Source: Hofstenia miamia
Taxonomy: Eukaryota > Xenacoelomorpha > Acoela
Reading direction: 5' to 3'
Length of the DNA: 48,499 nucleotides
NCBI GenBank assembly: GCA_004352715.1
Contig: SCFE01000068.1
Coordinates: forward strand, 507,258-555,756
Made by a program: the position numbers and the translations under genes. Position 1 is the stretch's first letter; each line of letters starts with the position of its first letter. Below, piece after piece: positions 43,701 to 48,499 of this stretch. The notes beneath the pieces are model-generated. The model was not told the origin of the DNA, made no database searches, and was given only the letters and a program-made list of their open reading frames with translations.

Positions 43701-46529
43701 ACATGTTGTAGTGTCTTCAGTTTTCTGCTGTTGTTTACTCCCTGCTTAGTGCCTAAAATAATTAAAGAAAGCCTTTTTAATTGCAATCTTTTTAATTAAT
43801 GAAGCAATAATTATACATACTTTGACTTCAAGCATCTGCTCATAAGCTCCCTAAAATTGGACCACGAATTTCCTAGCAGTAGTCAATAGATGGCGGTAAA
43901 TGTCAAAAAATGCCAATCAGACTTTGCAAATATTATTAAATCCAATACACCGCTGAATCATCAAAAGAGAATTTGCCTCGATTATGAGAAAAACTTCTCT
44001 GTGGTGTATTAATTAATTGCTTTTCCTTTTTGAAAAAACCTTGTAAATGAGTCAAAAGAGGAAGTATAGTATTTTGAATTTTTGTTGTACAACGGGCTAC
44101 CAAAACAACAACTTATATTTGAATACCATCAATTTGTTTTTATTGCACATTGCATTTTAACAAATCACTGTACGATTGAAACTATTGTCAGTGCATTGTG
44201 AACATTTTTAGGAGACATTTTTAAATCTATGAAGACAAACTACAACTATTGTAGAATTACAGCATACACTGGCAATCAAGAAAATGCAACTGGGATTTTT
44301 TGCAGAAGAATTCCTAAGTAATTGACTCTTTTTTGCATTGAATAAATGCCCTTTTTGATGAACAACTTACATGTATTGATTTTCTTAAACTTCTAAATTA
44401 GGTCCTCTTGTCTTGGATCTATTGAGAGTTTTGTTAAATTTGAATTTTCTTCACAAAATGTTTCCAAGAGAAAATAATTTCTTAGATAGGGCATGATTAC
44501 GGAAGTCTTAAAACTGTCATCTGCCTCAGAAAATATCTAGTAGAAATTATATTCACAAATGAATCAATATTGAAGTCTTGGGTTAAAACATAAACAATAC
44601 ATCTTTTTGAATTTCCTCAAGCATAACAGCGTAATTTTTTTAAGAAAACAGTTTTGTTTGTATTAAGGTTACCAAAAAAAAATTCTGCACCTGTTTCCAA
44701 TGCATTTATTTACATTTGGTTATTGACTAACTTTAACACGTTTGTAGCAATCTTATTCCAAAATTATAAAAGCTTATCTTTTTAAGCACAGCTAAGGCTT
44801 GTGTTAGAAGAGAACACATTATTAAAGTTAAATTTCTATTTGAAGTGATGATGTTGAGAAATTGTTGAAAATTGAGTAATTATTTGCATATTACATAAAT
44901 AGTGGAAAATATCAAAACATTATCTTTAATTATAGATTTAAAGTCTTTATTCCATTTTTATAGAGCATCAAATGGAATTCTGTTGATGTCAAACTAAAAT
45001 GCAATGAATGTGTATTTTTCAAATAACGTCTGCTGCCCAATTTATTTTGGCATAATCAGCAAAGTGGTGATGAAAAAACGAAAGAAAGAAATAAAACACT
45101 TTTTGATTAAGAGGTGTCTACAATCACCCTATTAATTATGTTACAGTGTCTACTAATTAAGCTAATTAATTGTGGACCTTCAACTGTCACCTTTCTGCAG
45201 GCCGCATTGGTTGCTCACATGTCTCCAAGATCATGTACTTATCTATATATTTAGAGCTAATTATATGTAGGGAACATAAGAAGCGAAAGTAGCCAGATTG
45301 CCTCAATTCCTTATTACTATTTCAAATAACAAGAGCAATCAATGTACAAATTCATTAAAGGTAAGCAACACAGGGATGCATCACACTAGACAACATAAAC
45401 CACAATCATTGAGAAAGCTTTGTGAGTCACAGCCATTGCGTAGCAACTGGTGATCACTGCTGAATACCAATCCTTCTTGATTTCATGGTTCAGCTTGGGG
45501 TTTCAACCAGACTTATTGTTAACGAGCTTCTAACCAGCCGTGCTTGAGCACAGTATTTGATATACAACGAGCACAAAACAAGCCAATTTTAGGCAAAGCA
45601 AGTTTATAGTTCTGCTTGTTAATTTGATTATGGAGATTTTTCTTATTTTTTGCAGTCACTATGCCTTTCCTATAGTCTTATTTAAGAAATGTTTATTAAA
45701 TAATAGGAAGAGCTATGTAAAAAATTCTTTGAGCACAATATTTTTAAAANNNNNNNNNNNNNNNNNNNNNNNNNNNNNNNNNNNNNNNNNNNNNNNNNNN
45801 NNNNNNNNNNNNNNNNNNNNNNNNNNNNNNNNNNNNNNNNNNNNNNNNNNNNNNNNNNNNNNNNNNNNNNNNNNNNNNNNNNNNNNNNNNNNNNNNNNNN
45901 NNNNNNNNNNNNNNNNNNNNNNNNNNNNNNNNNNNNNNNNNNNNNNNNNNNNNNNNNNNNNNNNNNNNNNNNNNNNNNNNNNNNNNNNNNNNNNNNNNNN
46001 NNNNNNNNNNNNNNNNNNNNNNNNNNNNNNNNNNNNNNNNNNNNNNNNNNNNNNNNNNNNNNNNNNNNNNNNNNNNNNNNNNNNNNNNNNNNNNNNNNNN
46101 NNNNNNNNNNNNNNNNNNNNNNNNNNNNNNNNNNNNNNNNNNNNNNNNNNNNNNNNNNNNNNNNNNNNNNNNNNNNNNNNNNNNNNNNNNNNNNNNNNNN
46201 NNNNNNNNNNNNNNNNNNNNNNNNNNNCAATTCTAGTTTCAACCCTATTGATCTACTGCTGTCAATGATTTAAATGGAAGGAAGTTAATTATTTCAAGGC
46301 AATGGAGTTGCAGTCGTAATTAATAACCTAAATAAGTGTAATAACTTAGGTGGCAGAGATGTATTGGAATCTCAATAGTCACAGAGAAATACATATTGAC
46401 TAAGAAAAATAAGAGTTAAAGGTAATTATGGTTACTATCTAACTAGTGGGGATTCTACATTATATTTATTTATATCAATTTCTCAATAGAGAGATTTCAT
46501 GGCAATCCTATCTAAAAAAATCTCTTTTA
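43701..46529. other. Intergenic with gap
   Basis: No gene found. ~45490-45650 is the second copy of the repeat at 38840. The gap 45750-46227 removes 478 bases; frames spanning it are meaningless. Confidence 0.5.
45490..45650. repeat. Dispersed repeat, copy 2
   Basis: Diverged relative of 38840-38998 (gagcacaaaacaagcc ... ggagatttttctta). Confidence 0.4.
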
Positions 46530-46667
46530 GGCCGCGTGCAAACGATACAACATTTGTTGCTAAACCAATTAAGATAAGAAACCACATTGGAGGAATTCAA
46601 ATTATTTCAAAATTATCCAATCATATTATTCTTTTAGCAACAAAAGTTGTATCGTTTGCGCCCAACC
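46530..46667. mobile_element. 138-bp Harbinger-like MITE
   Basis: GGCCGCGTGCAAACGATACA at the left pairs with GGTTGGGCGCAAACGATACA at the right (inverted); the match continues to ttgttgctaaa for about 35 bp with five mismatches. TTA flanks both ends (46527-46529 and 46668-46670), the 3-bp target of PIF/Harbinger elements. About half the element is TIR, so it folds into a hairpin. The 60-codon frame across it is incidental. Confidence 0.75.
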
Positions 46668-46670
46668 TTA

Positions 46671-48499
46671 TAGCTATGTAAGATCAATTTAATGCTGCTA
46701 TTACAATCATAAACAGTTTCTTCATCTGATTGCAATTTTGATGCAAAATATAATATTATTTCAAGCTTAGAATAAAACAAATACGAAATATTACACTATA
46801 CATCCAATTGTGTGGTATTATTAATATTTTTAATGGTAAATATTATACATTATTTTTAATTTAAGGTTTAATTGCTATTAATGTCAAAAATTGTTTTATT
46901 TGAATATAGCTGAAAGCATGCCTTGGACATGTAGTCAAGTTTGATATTTGAATATGCCAATAGAACTTGGTACTTGATGAGCATCTAGAGTTTTAATAAC
47001 AAAAAATCAGTGCATAGAAAACCATTGCATCAAAGATATCAATTTAATTGTATTTGCTTATATGGAAATAGCCTATAATGTATAAAATGTCCTCATAAAT
47101 TACTGTATTGAATTAACACATGAATATGGTTTGCTTCAATAGCATCAATAGCAGTTCAATAGAGAATAGGAATGTTGCTAATTGTGAATGCCATCAAAAG
47201 TTTTCATATTATGGATTCCCATGTGAAGTAGACATTCCATATAAAAGACTGTACTTCTTTGAAAAATTGTAGAATATCAATCCACTATCACAAATATTTG
47301 CTTTCCTTTCTCAGGATTTTAATATTTCTTTATATGGTTGGAGAAAATTTCTCGAAAATATGGAAAACATTCTGTCCATTGAATGGTAAATTGGCGTTCA
47401 ATTTTTTATGTGTTAAGTATATTTGGAGTATGCATTATGCACCTCATGTCAATATATTTGGATTTTAGTTGATTATTCAAGCAGAAGTAGTCTATGTGTG
47501 TTTTATCCATTAATCCATCTACAAGTTCTAGCATCATTTTATCTTCAAGAATTTTATCGAGGTTATGTACACCATTTTTGGTTATATTATAAATCTGTTT
47601 TGTTTCCCCCATCTCTATGAATCGAATTTCCAACTCTACTATGCATCAAATATCAGTGGCGCCGGAAGTGGGATGCAAAGGTGGCAATTGGCACCCCAAT
47701 ATTCTTATTGTTGTAGCTGTGGCACCTCAATATTTGAATTTAATTTGCTGAATAAAACTCAGACTCAATAATAAAATACACATTTTATCAATATAACTTA
47801 AACGCACTAAATATTTTTTACTGTACTGATTCCTATAATAATAAACAAAGAAATATGCCTATGTGTACATAATTGCAAATGAATAATGCATTATTTCAGG
47901 TTTTATACTTATATAAAACAAGTAAATATTTCAAAAATATTCATATTTCAATACAAAAATGGACTTTTTAAGCAACTAATGCTAATCTTAGATGTTCAAT
48001 TTAATTATTTCTATTTTCATCAAAAATAATGATAAAATTATTGAAAATATTTGTATGAATATATGAATGAATATGAATTAATAAATTAATGAGATAGTTT
48101 AGTAAAGTAAATGACACAAAATTCTAAAAATTATTTTGACTATTTTGTATGTGCAATAATCAGTTTTTGATGAATCAATTTTGTGATTAATCAGATTTTG
48201 GAAATTCTTGTCACAATTCATCAACATACAATATCATTTAAACAACGTCAGCATGGCTATTACAGACAGCTCAAAATTCTTATTTAGTATTTCGCTTCCA
48301 AATTGGGCGTCCCAATATAAACAAGGCTATTGAATGTGTACTTTTACTCACTATTACAAACCTAACTAGTTACTTAACTACAATTTAGGCATGGCTCCAA
48401 ATTTTCACAATATTGTGGTAAAGGTAAATAGATCAAAAACATTTTTCATTGGACTGAGTGTTCTTAAAACGTCTCTAAATATTGGTTAGTCATGCTCCA
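46671..48499. other. Intergenic, no supportable gene
   Basis: Chance-length frames only. At ~47655 'cagtggcgccggaagtggg' and nearby 'ggcaattggcacccc' look like ends of a short hAT-like repeat but could not be delimited. Confidence 0.5.

Noticed and set aside
46499-46681. 60-aa ORF
   Set aside because: It is explained by the Harbinger-like MITE; both ends of the peptide are encoded by the TIRs.
47406-47633. 75-codon minus-strand frame with plausible composition
   Set aside because: Many frames of this size are expected by chance at this AT content, there is no recognised motif, and its start would be TTG.
1-48499. CRISPR arrays, tRNA, rRNA, riboswitches, bacterial operons
   Set aside because: None seen; direct repeats present are microsatellites, transposon ends or assembly duplicates.

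Overview
The window is AT-rich, gene-poor eukaryotic DNA, almost certainly from an invertebrate animal; I cannot name the species. Four things point that way: an LRAT-family gene with the animal-type NCEHF active site; several non-LTR retrotransposon remnants, one with a restriction-like endonuclease tail and one L1/Tx1-like; mariner, Tc1, hAT and PIF/Harbinger-type DNA transposons; and many long (TA)n microsatellites. There are five N-gaps (2155-2435, 4716-4977, 26199-26304, 42809-43072, 45750-46227). Single N characters at 19765, 20472 and 22708 each join near-identical copies, so some local tandem duplications are probably assembly or haplotype artefacts. I see no tRNA, rRNA, CRISPR or bacterial-type gene organisation.

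Host-type genes are few. A gene runs off the left edge (1-397, minus; TE-associated-looking motif). An intronless secreted, N-glycosylation-rich protein of 411 aa lies at 2615-3850 (minus). An intronless LRAT-domain protein with a hydrophobic C-terminal half lies at 26623-27804 (plus, with AATAAA signals behind it). A possible small exon with good splice signals lies at 33974-34121 (minus). A decayed coding region of unknown origin covers about 9000-10320 (minus).

The rest is mainly mobile DNA. 7.0-8.6 kb holds a tandem duplication, one copy of which carries an extra 289-bp ORF-bearing block. 10.5-11.8 kb is a nonautonomous element with ~30-bp terminal inverted repeats (TIRs), a TAA target duplication and palindromes built of two GATAA sites around an E-box. 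13.6-23.9 kb is a ~10-kb imperfect inverted repeat; both arms carry the same hAT-like element with its own 8-bp duplication, and only the left arm has a second hAT-like element nested inside it. 25.0-25.2 kb and 46.5-46.7 kb are short hairpin MITEs. 32-35.2 kb has an L1/Tx1-like remnant and a Ty3/Gypsy integrase remnant. 35279-36600 is a structurally complete mariner (29-bp perfect TIRs, TA duplication, uninterrupted D,D34D transposase) and is the most likely active element. 40.3-41.3 kb is the 3' end of an R2/NeSL-like LINE, 41.8-42.4 kb an internally deleted mariner retaining only its DNA-binding domain, and 43.1-43.7 kb a Tc1 pseudogene.

Nothing suggests a cooperating gene cluster. The window reads as a transposon graveyard with one fresh mariner and two or three ordinary single-exon genes. 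Most open frames of 60-90 codons are at the frequency expected by chance in DNA this AT-rich and were not annotated.
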